Assembly (NCBI GenBank): GCA_020721645.1
Contig: DYMH01000013.1
Span: forward strand, 1 to 45,476
Origin: Draconibacterium orientale
GTDB lineage: Bacteria > Bacteroidota > Bacteroidia > Bacteroidales > JAADGE01
Reading direction: 5' to 3'
Length of the DNA: 45,476 bases
In this document: piece after piece, positions 33,595 through 42,394 of the stretch
How the letters are laid out: each line of letters opens with the position of its first letter
How positions within the stretch are numbered: position 1 is the first letter of the stretch
Program-made: the position numbers and the translations under genes
Notes under the pieces: generated by a model
Told to the model about the DNA's origin: nothing
The model's input: the letters and a program-made list of their open reading frames with translations, nothing else
Databases searched by the model: none

Positions 33595-33846
33595 CTACTT
33601 CTTACTATTAATGTATTCTGCCATTGTTTTTATGGAATAAAATAATTTTTTACCGTCATTCGGATTTTCCATTTTTATTCCGTAATGTTTTTCCATGAGA
33701 ACAATCAATTCCAAAGCATCGATTGAGTCCAACCCCAAGCCTTCATTGAACAAAGGAGCTTCGGCATCAATATCTTCGGGTTTCATATCTTCCAAATTCA
33801 GTGCTTCTATTATTTGTTTTTTTAAATTGTGTATTAAATCTTCCAT
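33595..33846 (-). CDS. Acyl carrier protein
   Basis: An 83-residue ACP: MEDLIHNLKKQIIEALNL, then GLGLDSIDALELIVLM with the 4'-phosphopantetheine-accepting Ser41 in the L-D-S-I motif, and the third helix KTMAEYINSKK. The usual L/I-G-x-D-S-L is changed to L-D-S-I-D-A-L-E-L, typical of specialised ACPs in this locus type. It lies between two ketosynthase genes, so it carries their growing chain. The ATG at 33846 is chosen over an upstream ATG, which would add a basic tail coded partly by the intergenic region. The gap to the preceding ketosynthase carries a heptamer array. Confidence 0.92.
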   Translation of the reverse strand: MEDLIHNLKKQIIEALNLEDMKPEDIDAEAPLFNEGLGLDSIDALELIVLMEKHYGIKMENPNDGKKLFYSIKTMAEYINSKK

Positions 33847-33896
33847 TGAGTTATTTGTTTTAGTAATTAATAGATACTTCTTAGTTGTTAGAAAAA

Positions 33897-33931
33897 TTTC
33901 AATTGTCAATTGTCAATTGTCAATTTTCAAT
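33897..33931 (-). repeat. Five-unit 7-bp array at the ketosynthase stop codon, inside the operon
   Basis: Plus strand units: TTTCAAT, TGTCAAT, TGTCAAT, TGTCAAT, TTTCAAT. The last one contains the TGA stop (minus strand, 33929-33927) of the 603-residue ketosynthase gene. On the sense strand each unit reads ATTGACA or ATTGAAA, so TGA recurs every 7 bases and covers all frames. Each CAATTG junction is also self-complementary. Confidence 0.85.
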
Positions 33932-35738
33932 TAAAATAAATTGATTTCAAATTTTGTGTGTCAAAGATAGTTTTTTCATCAATATTTTCAAGTTTTTCGA
34001 TAAAATATAAAACCGCTTCGTGTCCTGCGTGCGGATAATCATAGTCCACTCGCCCTATTATAGCGGCTTTCGCTCGTCCCATTCGGAATAAAATTTCTGT
34101 ATAATTTTTCAAAAATTCGGGGTCAAATTTTTCGGAAATAAAGACGCAGTTTTCACCCTTAATCCCATGTCGAATAGAAATTTCACCTACCATAACATTT
34201 GCCAGTGTATATACAAAAACAGAAGGTGCCGGAAAATAATCTGCTCTATTTTTTATTGTTTCAAAATATTTGGCATCGGTATCCGACGATGAACTGCCGT
34301 TAGAAAGGATTATTGCAATATCTTCCGGATTATATTTTTGCTTGAAATTTGTTTCGTTCAGTAGAATTTCACTTGCCAAAAATGCTATTTTACTCAAATT
34401 ATCCATTTTATAGAATTTTGGATAGCTGATATTGAGATATTTGTAAAGACTTTTAGAGAAATCGGCAAAATCTGAATAGTTATCATGCAAAAAAATATTT
34501 TTTCCATTTACGGATGCGTGCGAAGCACGAATGATTACATTTTTTGTGATATTTAATTTCGGTTTATGAATCTCGAATTTTTCTTTATATTCTTGTGATT
34601 TTGATAGAATTAAAGCTGCATTTACGCCGCCGAAACCCGATGCTGTTTTCACAACTGTTTTAAGAGGTATCAATCTTTTTTCTTTTCGAATATTGATATT
34701 ATTGGGAATACCATGATTTTCGTATCCTAAATTTGTGTAAACTTCATTTCTTTTTATTGATTCAAAGGCGACTATTGTTTCAATAATTCCTGCCGCAGCA
34801 AATGTATGTCCAATATATGATTTTATGGCACTTACCGGCACGGTTTCTAAGTTCGATAAGCAAATTGCTTTGCCTTCGCTCTCATCGTTGAACAAAGTGG
34901 CGGTGCCGTGTGCCGAAATCATATCAATATTTGCTGGGGTCATACCTGCTTCGTTCATGGCAATATTTATTGCCCACGATAATTCGGCTCCTGTTCGCGA
35001 AGGACCGGAAATGTGATTGGCATCGTTTGAATTTCCGCCGCCGATAAGAGCAATTTTTTCGACTGTCGAAAATTGTTCGAATTTAGTAAGAATCAGTGTG
35101 CCTGCCCCTTCGCCGGGCGTCATGCCATCACGGGCAGCATCGAACGGACGACAAGCTTGTGAACTTACCGCTTTGAATGCAATAAAACCCGAAAGCGTAA
35201 ATTCCGATAAAATGTCTGCTCCCACAACAACGGCGTTATCGTACATTCCCGAATCTATCAAACGCTTTGCTGTTATCAATGCCAAACCTCCTGAAATACA
35301 GGCATTTGAAATGATTAAAGGTCGATTGGGATGCATAAAAAAATCGGCTGTAATTTGAGCTGATTTCCATAAATGAAGCCGATTTTCGTGGTATTTTTCT
35401 TTCATTTTATCGTCCAACAAATCAATGTTTCCTTTGGTGGTCGATATTATAAGTATGGTTCGTGAATCGCGAATATCAATTTTAGTTTGTTTCAAAGCAT
35501 CGGAAACCGAAAGAATCACAAATTTCTCGAAACGTGTAAAATTTGTATTGTTACTTATCTCAACAAATCGTTGTTCTAATAGCTCATTATTTACTATTGA
35601 TACAGCAACTGTTTCAGGAACCATTTTTTTATCGTCAAGAATCGTAATACCGGAAATTCCCTGACTTATTTTTTCGATATTTTCCGTAGTTGTAAAACCG
35701 AGTGAAGTAACTATATTTGTTGAGCTGATGTAAACCAT
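33927..35738 (-). CDS. Beta-ketoacyl synthase with C-terminal half-KS domain
   Basis: A 603-residue protein. Residues about 1-380 are a complete FabF-like ketosynthase with Cys in SNACISGG (near 146), His in SAHGTATLFND (near 279) and His in KSYIGHTFAAAG (near 316). A second part, about 400-600, looks like the first half of a KS fold in the PF13723 style: SKIAFLASEILL, IAIILSNGSSSSDTD, and FPAPSVFVYTLANVMVGEIS, followed by RAKAAIIGRVDYD. At the nucleophile position it has E or K, so this part is not catalytic. It resembles the free-standing CLF-like gene of the same locus and may act as a built-in chain-length partner. The stop sits in a heptamer array. Confidence 0.85.
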   Translation of the reverse strand: MVYISSTNIVTSLGFTTTENIEKISQGISGITILDDKKMVPETVAVSIVNNELLEQRFVEISNNTNFTRFEKFVILSVSDALKQTKIDIRDSRTILIISTTKGNIDLLDDKMKEKYHENRLHLWKSAQITADFFMHPNRPLIISNACISGGLALITAKRLIDSGMYDNAVVVGADILSEFTLSGFIAFKAVSSQACRPFDAARDGMTPGEGAGTLILTKFEQFSTVEKIALIGGGNSNDANHISGPSRTGAELSWAINIAMNEAGMTPANIDMISAHGTATLFNDESEGKAICLSNLETVPVSAIKSYIGHTFAAAGIIETIVAFESIKRNEVYTNLGYENHGIPNNINIRKEKRLIPLKTVVKTASGFGGVNAALILSKSQEYKEKFEIHKPKLNITKNVIIRASHASVNGKNIFLHDNYSDFADFSKSLYKYLNISYPKFYKMDNLSKIAFLASEILLNETNFKQKYNPEDIAIILSNGSSSSDTDAKYFETIKNRADYFPAPSVFVYTLANVMVGEISIRHGIKGENCVFISEKFDPEFLKNYTEILFRMGRAKAAIIGRVDYDYPHAGHEAVLYFIEKLENIDEKTIFDTQNLKSIYFN

Positions 35739-35800
35739 TTTGTTTATTTTTCAATATCGAATTTCAAAAAAAATATTTTTAAATTATAGTTTAAAATTCT

Positions 35801-36259
35801 TTACTTTTCAATTGTCTTTTTTAGTTTGATATTTTTCCATTCCGAAAAAAAATCGGGAGAAAGAAGTTCTAATTCTCGTTTATTGTTCATAAAAATTTGT
35901 ATTGTTTCGGCTGTTGCAATCATTTCATTATCAGACTTTCGGCGTATTTCATAGCGAAAAATGATTTTTGCTGCGGGACTTTCGATAAATATTGTTTTTA
36001 CAACGGCAATATCACCATAAATCAGTGGTTTTTTGTAGTTGATGTCCATTTTTACCAGCGGTGTCATATAACCATGTGCATAAACGTCCATGTATCCCAA
36101 ACCGTAACGTGCACCAAAACTTTCACGCCCGTCTTCCAAATATTTCACATAACTTCCATGCCAAACAATAGCCATAGAATCAACTTCACTGAAACGAACA
36201 CTGATTTCTTTTTCATCGAAAAGTGCATTCTCAAATTGCGAATTATTTTGTTTTCTCAT
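35801..36259 (-). CDS. Hotdog-fold acyl-CoA/ACP thioesterase (YbgC-like)
   Basis: A 152-residue 4HBT/YbgC-type thioesterase. The active-site segment VRFSEVDSMAIVWHGSYVKYLE (described as VRFSEVDSMAIVWHG plus YVKYLED) has the catalytic Asp27 and the H-G-x-Y pattern, followed by MDINYKKPLIYGD and the beta strands of the hotdog fold. It should hydrolyse acyl-CoA or acyl-ACP and so release or edit chains made by the neighbouring ketosynthases. The ATG at 36259 is chosen over an upstream TTG at 36280. It lies 62 bases before the ketosynthase gene and 52 after the permease gene, consistent with one operon. Confidence 0.88.
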   Translation of the reverse strand: MRKQNNSQFENALFDEKEISVRFSEVDSMAIVWHGSYVKYLEDGRESFGARYGLGYMDVYAHGYMTPLVKMDINYKKPLIYGDIAVVKTIFIESPAAKIIFRYEIRRKSDNEMIATAETIQIFMNNKRELELLSPDFFSEWKNIKLKKTIEK

Positions 36260-36311
36260 TTTATAGTAAAAAAAAGACAAAAGTAAAAAAAATAAGCTGC
36301 GTGCAGTATCT

Positions 36312-37583
36312 TTAAAGACTTCTTTTTAGTTTTTGATAGAAAAAAGCCATTATCATGCAAAGAGCGGCAAAAGCAAACAACATAAGAGCTTGCGGAAGGA
36401 TTTCCGAAAATCCTGAATTTCGTAAAAAGATTTTATAAAATCCTGTCAGCCCCCAATTTAAAGGCGAAATAATTGCTATTTTTTGCATCATATCGGGCAT
36501 TGCATAAACGGGGTACCAAACGCCGCCGAGTGCCGCCAAAATAATTACGGAAACCGAGCCGAAAACGCCGGCTTGTTCATGCGTATGTGTCAGTGTACCA
36601 ACCAAAATTCCATAACCGACAGCAGCAACACCGCTGAGCAAGCCCATGAAAAATAATGCAAAAATGTGTGTCCCAAGTTGTAAAACCGGCAAGCCGAATG
36701 CAGGCAAAATATAAATTCCGACTAAAAGCATCAATACAAATTGAATTAAAGTAACTCCCAAATAAACAATGAGTTTGCTGCCAATCACCGTAAAATAATT
36801 TCCGGGCATCGTCATCAGTCTGAAAAAACTGCCGTCATCGCGTTCTTTTATCATGTTGCCTGCCATTGGAATTACAATAAAAAACATGGCAAACAATGCC
36901 CATGCAGGCACGTTGTGTTGTACCGAATTTGGTGTTATCGATATGTCGTTTCCTTCAAAAGCCGGAGTTTCGGTGAAATGTATTAATTCGGCGGGTTCAT
37001 TTTCTGTTTTAGGCTCTATGCCGGTAATCGCTGCAATTTCTTCACCCAAAATTTTAAAGAGTATTCGATTTTCGATTTTCGATGTATATGCGTTCAATGA
37101 AGTGATAACTGCCTGTCGGAATGTTTCTTTAAGCGAAGGGTCGGTAAATATACGAATATTGACTTTTGTTGAAGTATCGTTTTCGGGCGATTGCCCTTTC
37201 AAAACGCCCTGAACCAATGGTTTTAACTTGGCACGAAGCACCTGTGAGGCATTTTTGGGAATGATAACAGCCAATTTGTATTTTCCTGCGGCAACAGCAG
37301 ATTTTGCCGAAAGAGAATCGAATTTTTCTTGTCCCGATTTTTCGACAATATGAAAGAGTTTCGATTTTTGAAGCCCGTTGCGAACGGTTTGCCCAAGAAT
37401 ATCGTGGTCGTTATCAACAAAAAGGACTTCGATTTGCGATTCCTTTATGTTTTGCATTGTATTGTCCTGTACCAAAGTTACGACAATTATCATTGCCAAA
37501 GGCATCAAAAACAATACTGCCAATCCGGGAATATCGCGAATGAGAACTAAAAATTCTTTATGAACAGAGGCGAGAAGTCGCAT
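36312..37583 (-). CDS. ABC-2 type transporter permease
   Basis: A 423-residue membrane protein: one N-terminal membrane segment (about 18-38, LAVLFLMPLAMIIVVTLV), a large extracytoplasmic domain to about residue 220, then about five membrane helices with the ABC-2 signature FVIVPMAGNMIKERDDGS (here MAGNMIKERDDGSFFRL). Such permeases export lipids or polysaccharides with an ATPase; no ATPase gene is adjacent, so a partner must be elsewhere. It is the first gene of the minus-strand cluster with a TAnnTTTG element upstream, implying export of the product made by the downstream KS/ACP genes; this role is inferred. Confidence 0.88.
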   Translation of the reverse strand: MRLLASVHKEFLVLIRDIPGLAVLFLMPLAMIIVVTLVQDNTMQNIKESQIEVLFVDNDHDILGQTVRNGLQKSKLFHIVEKSGQEKFDSLSAKSAVAAGKYKLAVIIPKNASQVLRAKLKPLVQGVLKGQSPENDTSTKVNIRIFTDPSLKETFRQAVITSLNAYTSKIENRILFKILGEEIAAITGIEPKTENEPAELIHFTETPAFEGNDISITPNSVQHNVPAWALFAMFFIVIPMAGNMIKERDDGSFFRLMTMPGNYFTVIGSKLIVYLGVTLIQFVLMLLVGIYILPAFGLPVLQLGTHIFALFFMGLLSGVAAVGYGILVGTLTHTHEQAGVFGSVSVIILAALGGVWYPVYAMPDMMQKIAIISPLNWGLTGFYKIFLRNSGFSEILPQALMLFAFAALCMIMAFFYQKLKRSL

Positions 37584-37605
37584 ATTTTTATTTACTAATT
37601 TTGCT

Positions 37606-37613
37606 CAAAAATA
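37606..37613 (-). promoter_or_regulatory. -7 promoter element of the KS/ACP operon
   Basis: The plus strand CAAAAATA is TATTTTTG on the minus strand, a perfect TAnnTTTG match 23 bases before the permease ATG. It marks the likely head of the operon from 37583 to 31158. Confidence 0.5.
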
Positions 37614-37720
37614 TAAAACTTCATCTATTATTTTTAAAAAAATGACCAATGTTCATATTTATATTAAAGTCAATCGAATTTGAATTATAATTTCTATCCT
37701 TAAATGCAACTTTTTTTTAT

Positions 37721-37728
37721 TATATTTG
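37721..37728 (+). promoter_or_regulatory. -7 promoter element of the SprB-repeat gene
   Basis: TATATTTG matches TAnnTTTG and ends 19 bases before the GTG start at 37748. It lies back to back with the opposite-strand operon promoter about 110 bases away, so the two operons are divergent. Confidence 0.55.
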
Positions 37729-37747
37729 TCTAAAAAATAAACACGTT

Positions 37748-40700
37748 GTGAAAACTTCAAAACATAAAATACATACGTTTTGGCTGTTGATTCTGTTCAA
37801 TTTATCTGCATTTAATAGCCTTGCACAAAGTCCAAATACGAATAGTGAAAAATCGCCATTGTCATTGGTTATTTCCTCTGTTTCGGTGAGTCCTGTGAGT
37901 CCGTGTTATGGCGGCAGCAACGGCAGCATAACAGTGAACGCCTCGGGCGGGCAATTGCCTTATCTATACTCAAATAACAATGGTGCCACTTTTCAGAGTT
38001 CGAATGTTTTTTCGGGACTTACAGCCGATGGGTATTTCGTTGTTGTAAAAGATGATTTCGGAGCTGTTGCTTCACAATATGTTGAAGTAAATCAACCTGT
38101 TCGGATATTAATAACCGGACAAACTCACAGCAATGTGAGCGGTTGCTTCGGCGATACCAACGGAAGCATCACTCTTACGGCAAGCGGTGGCACCGGCACA
38201 TTGAGCTACATTATAAACAACGGAACGCCCATTTCAAATACAACAGGAAATTTTACAAATCTCGGTGGAGGTACTTACACAGTTGCTGTTCAAGATGCTG
38301 CCGCTTGTTCTGTTTCCGGAGCACCGGTTATTGTAACACAACCAGCCCTTTTGGAACTAATATCACAAACCGCCAACCCGGTAGTCGGTTGCTACGGCGA
38401 TGCCACCGGAAGTATCCATATTACGGCAAGCGGCGGAACATTGCCCTTGCGATATTCCATAACCGGCGGGGCTCCTTATCAAACCGAAGGATATTTTTCG
38501 GGATTATCGGCAGGAGGTCCGCATCAAGTTTTTGTTATTGATAATAACGGCTGTTCGGTTACAGGAAACGAGTTATATATCACCCAACCCGATTTGTTAC
38601 AAATTACATCTGAAAGCCACACTGATGTTACAACCTGCAACGGTGGCAATAACGGAACAATAACAATCACTGCAAGCGGCGGAACGGGCATTATCAACTA
38701 TTCGGCAGATGGCGGAAATTCATATTTGGAAACAGGTTTATTTTCGGATTTAATTCAAGGTACGTATCCTGTTCAGGTACGCGATGCAGCTTCGTGTCTT
38801 GCAATCGGAAGTACGATAACAATCAATCAACCGAGTCCGGTTATCATTACAAACGTTACAACAACAGACATTACCGGCTGTTTTGGAGACAATAACGGAA
38901 ACATTATTATAACAGCTTCCGGCGGAACAGGTTCGATGAATTTTTCTATCACCGGCGGCGATTCATATCAAGCCTCGAATACTTTTAATGCACTATTTGC
39001 AGGCGGATATCAAGTTACCGTACAAGATGCAAATCATTGCACAACAAACGGCAACTTTTACATTTTAAACCAACCTTCCAAAGTTGTGGCAACCAAAGCA
39101 TCGAGTACCAATGTTTTTGAATGCCACGACAGTGCCGACGGCACCATCACCGTTGTCGCTTACGGCGGTATAGCACCTTTATCGTACTGGTTGAACGGAA
39201 TAAATTACGGGACTTATTATCTTATCGAAAATTTAGCTGCCGGCACTTACAATGTTTTAGTTAAAGATGCGAACGGTTGCTCGGCTGTTCCGCCCGAAAA
39301 TGTTCTGACATTAACTGCCCCGGAACCGATAGTCATTACCGAAGTTACAAGTTCAAACCCGAATTGTTTCGGCAATACCAACGGACTTATCGAAATTACT
39401 GCCACCGGCGGAACCGGAACTCTTTATTTTTCGGTGGATAACGGAATCACTTTTATAGATAACAATACAGTAACCGGACTTTCGGCAAATATTCCTTACA
39501 CAGTTCAGGTAAAAGACGACCATCAATGCACTGTTATCGGTGGTACTTATACATTAACGCAACCTTCCGAAATTATTATCTCTCAGAGCTTTCAAGATGT
39601 TTCGTCCTGTGCCGGAGGAAACAACGGAAGTATCGAAATTTCGGCTACCGGCGGCGTTTCACCCTATTTCTATTCAATCAACGGAGGTGCAACATCAAGC
39701 ACTTCGGGAATTTTTACGGGTCTTTCTGCCGGAAATTATTGGACTTGGGTGAAAGATACAAACAATTGTACAAAAATAGGCTCAATGATTACAATTTCCG
39801 ACCCCGAAGCTTTTATTCTGTCCAATGTTTCGCACACCAACATTCAAGCCTGTAACGGAGCAAACACCGGAACCATAACAATATCCCACACAGGAGGCAC
39901 ACTGCCCATTACATATTCAATAGGCAACGGAATACCCGACCAAATAGACAACGGCAATTTCATTAATTTACCGGCAGGAACTTATACTCCGTATATTATT
40001 GACTCAAATTCGTGCGATGACTATGGTCAAATAACAACTATCACACAGCCGACTGTTATGGAAATTGCAATCGATTTTTCAAGTCCCGAAGTTACATGCT
40101 TCAACGATGAAGACGGACAAATCATTTTTCACGGAAACGGCGGTCAATTACCTTACTCCTACTCAATTAACGGAACAAATTTTTACGTTACAAATTCCTT
40201 TTCAAATTTATCGCCCGGAAGCTACTTTCCCACAATTCGAGATGCTTATAACTGCTCAATTTCGGCAGGAGAAATTATTATAAGTGAGCCGACACAAGTT
40301 ATAATAGACAGTGTTCGACCAACAAATATCACAAGCTGCAACGGGGCTTCCGATGGCTCAATTTCTATTTTTGCTCAAGGAGGAACAGGAATACTCAATT
40401 ATTCTGTCAATATGGGAGATAATTATTCAACGAACTCGTTTTTTAATAATCTTCAAGCCGGTGATTATCTGATTCGCGTTCAAGACCAAAGAAGCTGTAC
40501 GGCAATATTCCCCGAAACCATAACCCTCACAGAACCGAGTACTGTTACACTCGGTACAATTACAAGTTCCGACATCTCGTGTCACGGCGATGCAAACGGC
40601 GAAATTCATTTCACTGCAAACGGAGGCATACCACCTTATACATATTCCATAAATAATATTGATTATTTTGATAACGATGGAAATTTTCTCAATCTATCGG

Positions 40701-42292
40701 GAGGTCTTTACACAATAAAAGCCCAAGATTCAAATCATTGTAAAAGTCAGACAGACCAACAAGTTGTGAACGAACCCGATTCGCTGTATATCTTTCAAAT
40801 CAATACGGAAGATGAAAACTGTGTCAATTCAAACGATGGATTAATAACTGTCGTAATGCAAGGCGGAACACAGCCATGCACATATTCGTTAGATAATATC
40901 GTATTTCAGCCATTCAATACTTTCGGAAATTTGGCACCCGGCGACTACACCGTTTATGCCCACGATGCTCACGGCTGCACGAGTACAAGCGAACCGATTA
41001 CGATATCCTCACAACAATCAACCGCTCTTTTCACAAACGATGTAAGCGAAGGTTGCCCTCCATTGGCAGTGCAATTCACAAAAACATCTCCCGGAATAAC
41101 ATATCGGTGGAATTTTGGCGATGGACAAAGCGTTGCATTAGCCTCTCCCCTACATATTTTCGAGAATACAAGTTCCGTAGCAGTAAACTATTTAGTTACC
41201 TCATACGCCTACTCAACAACCGGCTGTTACGACACCGCAAGAACCGTCATCACAGTCTATCCACGCCCTCAAATCAATTTTACAGTAACACCCGAAGTCT
41301 TAACATATCCCGATACCATCGCTCACTTTGAAAATACAAGTGGTTCGGACCTAATCAATTTTTATTGGAATTTTGGCGACGGTACGTCTTCAACAGCCTC
41401 AAATCCCCTGTCACACAACTATCCGGAATGCGGAACTTATGTCATATCACTTGCCGGATACAACGGGCAATGCAGAGACACAAGCGAAACCGAAATTTAT
41501 GTCAATCCGAGACCGCTCGTTTCTCTTTTCAATATTAATACCCTGTCCGGTTGCACGCCCGTGATTGTTAATTTCAACAACATCACTCTAAACGATACCT
41601 ATTCAGAGTGGACTTTGGGAGACGGCAGCATATCAACATCAGACAGTATCACAAAAATTTACGATACACCCGGAATTTATCCCATCAATCTGCATTCATA
41701 TGGCGACTGCGGAACAGAAGATTCAATATCAACACAAATTGAAGTTTTTGCTTCGCCGAAAATCGCATTCAGAGCCGACCCTGATTCGATAATGCCCCCC
41801 GAACAACCCATACACTGTTATAACTACTCCGAAACAGGCTCCGATTTTTTCTGGAATTTCGGCGACGGTACCTTTTCCCACGAAACAGAACCTCTGCACT
41901 ATTACAGCGATGTGGAAGGATATTTCAATATCACACTCACCGTAACCTCCGCCAACGGCTGCGTTGATTCTTTAATACTGAGCGATTCGGTTTATGTGAT
42001 GCCAATTGGATTTGTAAAGTTTCCTGATGCATTCACACCAAACGATGATGGATTGAACGATGTTTTTCTGCCGGCTGCCTTCAAAAGTGTTAAAAAATTC
42101 AACCTGAAAATTTATAACGCATGGGGAAATCTTGTTTTCGTTTCCAACAGCCCAAACGAAGGATGGGATGGAAAATATAACAACAAACAAGCCGACACAG
42201 GTGTTTATTTCTGGATTTTAAAAGGAAATTACGAAAACGGAAAACCATTTACAGGCTCAGGAAACTTAACTCTGCTGCTTAATAAAAAATAA
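37748..42292 (+). CDS. Giant SprB-repeat/PKD surface protein with T9SS type B domain
   Basis: A 1514-residue secreted protein starting at GTG (supported by the nearby -7 element) with a signal peptide ending SLAQ. It carries 13 SprB-type repeats of about 80 residues from about residue 53 to 1110, each with the pattern C-x3-x2-G-x-I-x2-x-A-x-G-G-T-x2-x-Y-S-I. Then come four PKD domains (phrases WNFGDGQS, WNFGDGTSS, WTLGDGSIS, WNFGDGTFS; about 1115-1420) and a CHU_C domain (PDAFTPNDDGLNDVF to the end). By analogy with SprB it is a surface adhesin or gliding-type filament exported by the type IX system and attached through the CHU_C domain; ligand unknown. Confidence 0.92.
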   Translation: MKTSKHKIHTFWLLILFNLSAFNSLAQSPNTNSEKSPLSLVISSVSVSPVSPCYGGSNGSITVNASGGQLPYLYSNNNGATFQSSNVFSGLTADGYFVVVKDDFGAVASQYVEVNQPVRILITGQTHSNVSGCFGDTNGSITLTASGGTGTLSYIINNGTPISNTTGNFTNLGGGTYTVAVQDAAACSVSGAPVIVTQPALLELISQTANPVVGCYGDATGSIHITASGGTLPLRYSITGGAPYQTEGYFSGLSAGGPHQVFVIDNNGCSVTGNELYITQPDLLQITSESHTDVTTCNGGNNGTITITASGGTGIINYSADGGNSYLETGLFSDLIQGTYPVQVRDAASCLAIGSTITINQPSPVIITNVTTTDITGCFGDNNGNIIITASGGTGSMNFSITGGDSYQASNTFNALFAGGYQVTVQDANHCTTNGNFYILNQPSKVVATKASSTNVFECHDSADGTITVVAYGGIAPLSYWLNGINYGTYYLIENLAAGTYNVLVKDANGCSAVPPENVLTLTAPEPIVITEVTSSNPNCFGNTNGLIEITATGGTGTLYFSVDNGITFIDNNTVTGLSANIPYTVQVKDDHQCTVIGGTYTLTQPSEIIISQSFQDVSSCAGGNNGSIEISATGGVSPYFYSINGGATSSTSGIFTGLSAGNYWTWVKDTNNCTKIGSMITISDPEAFILSNVSHTNIQACNGANTGTITISHTGGTLPITYSIGNGIPDQIDNGNFINLPAGTYTPYIIDSNSCDDYGQITTITQPTVMEIAIDFSSPEVTCFNDEDGQIIFHGNGGQLPYSYSINGTNFYVTNSFSNLSPGSYFPTIRDAYNCSISAGEIIISEPTQVIIDSVRPTNITSCNGASDGSISIFAQGGTGILNYSVNMGDNYSTNSFFNNLQAGDYLIRVQDQRSCTAIFPETITLTEPSTVTLGTITSSDISCHGDANGEIHFTANGGIPPYTYSINNIDYFDNDGNFLNLSGGLYTIKAQDSNHCKSQTDQQVVNEPDSLYIFQINTEDENCVNSNDGLITVVMQGGTQPCTYSLDNIVFQPFNTFGNLAPGDYTVYAHDAHGCTSTSEPITISSQQSTALFTNDVSEGCPPLAVQFTKTSPGITYRWNFGDGQSVALASPLHIFENTSSVAVNYLVTSYAYSTTGCYDTARTVITVYPRPQINFTVTPEVLTYPDTIAHFENTSGSDLINFYWNFGDGTSSTASNPLSHNYPECGTYVISLAGYNGQCRDTSETEIYVNPRPLVSLFNINTLSGCTPVIVNFNNITLNDTYSEWTLGDGSISTSDSITKIYDTPGIYPINLHSYGDCGTEDSISTQIEVFASPKIAFRADPDSIMPPEQPIHCYNYSETGSDFFWNFGDGTFSHETEPLHYYSDVEGYFNITLTVTSANGCVDSLILSDSVYVMPIGFVKFPDAFTPNDDGLNDVFLPAAFKSVKKFNLKIYNAWGNLVFVSNSPNEGWDGKYNNKQADTGVYFWILKGNYENGKPFTGSGNLTLLLNKK

Positions 42293-42317
42293 TTTTTTCA
42301 GAGAATAAGAGATTTTT

Positions 42318-42325
42318 TATCTTTG
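42318..42325 (+). promoter_or_regulatory. -7 promoter element of the CoA-ligase gene
   Basis: TATCTTTG is a perfect TAnnTTTG match, 26 bases after the SprB-repeat stop codon. It overlaps an in-frame TTG at 42323, which therefore cannot be the start, and supports an ATG at 42365 or 42395. A T-rich stretch about 20 bases upstream may act as the -33 element. Confidence 0.55.
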
Positions 42326-42394
42326 ATTGATATTTCCAAAAACAACATTTCTATCAAACATCAAATGTTTTCTCTGTCAAATATCAAAAAAAAA

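Noticed and set aside
42323-42394. TTG or earlier ATG start of the CoA ligase
   Set aside because: The TTG overlaps a perfect -7 element. The ATG at 42365 remains possible, but the 42395 start better matches the family N-terminus as I recall it.
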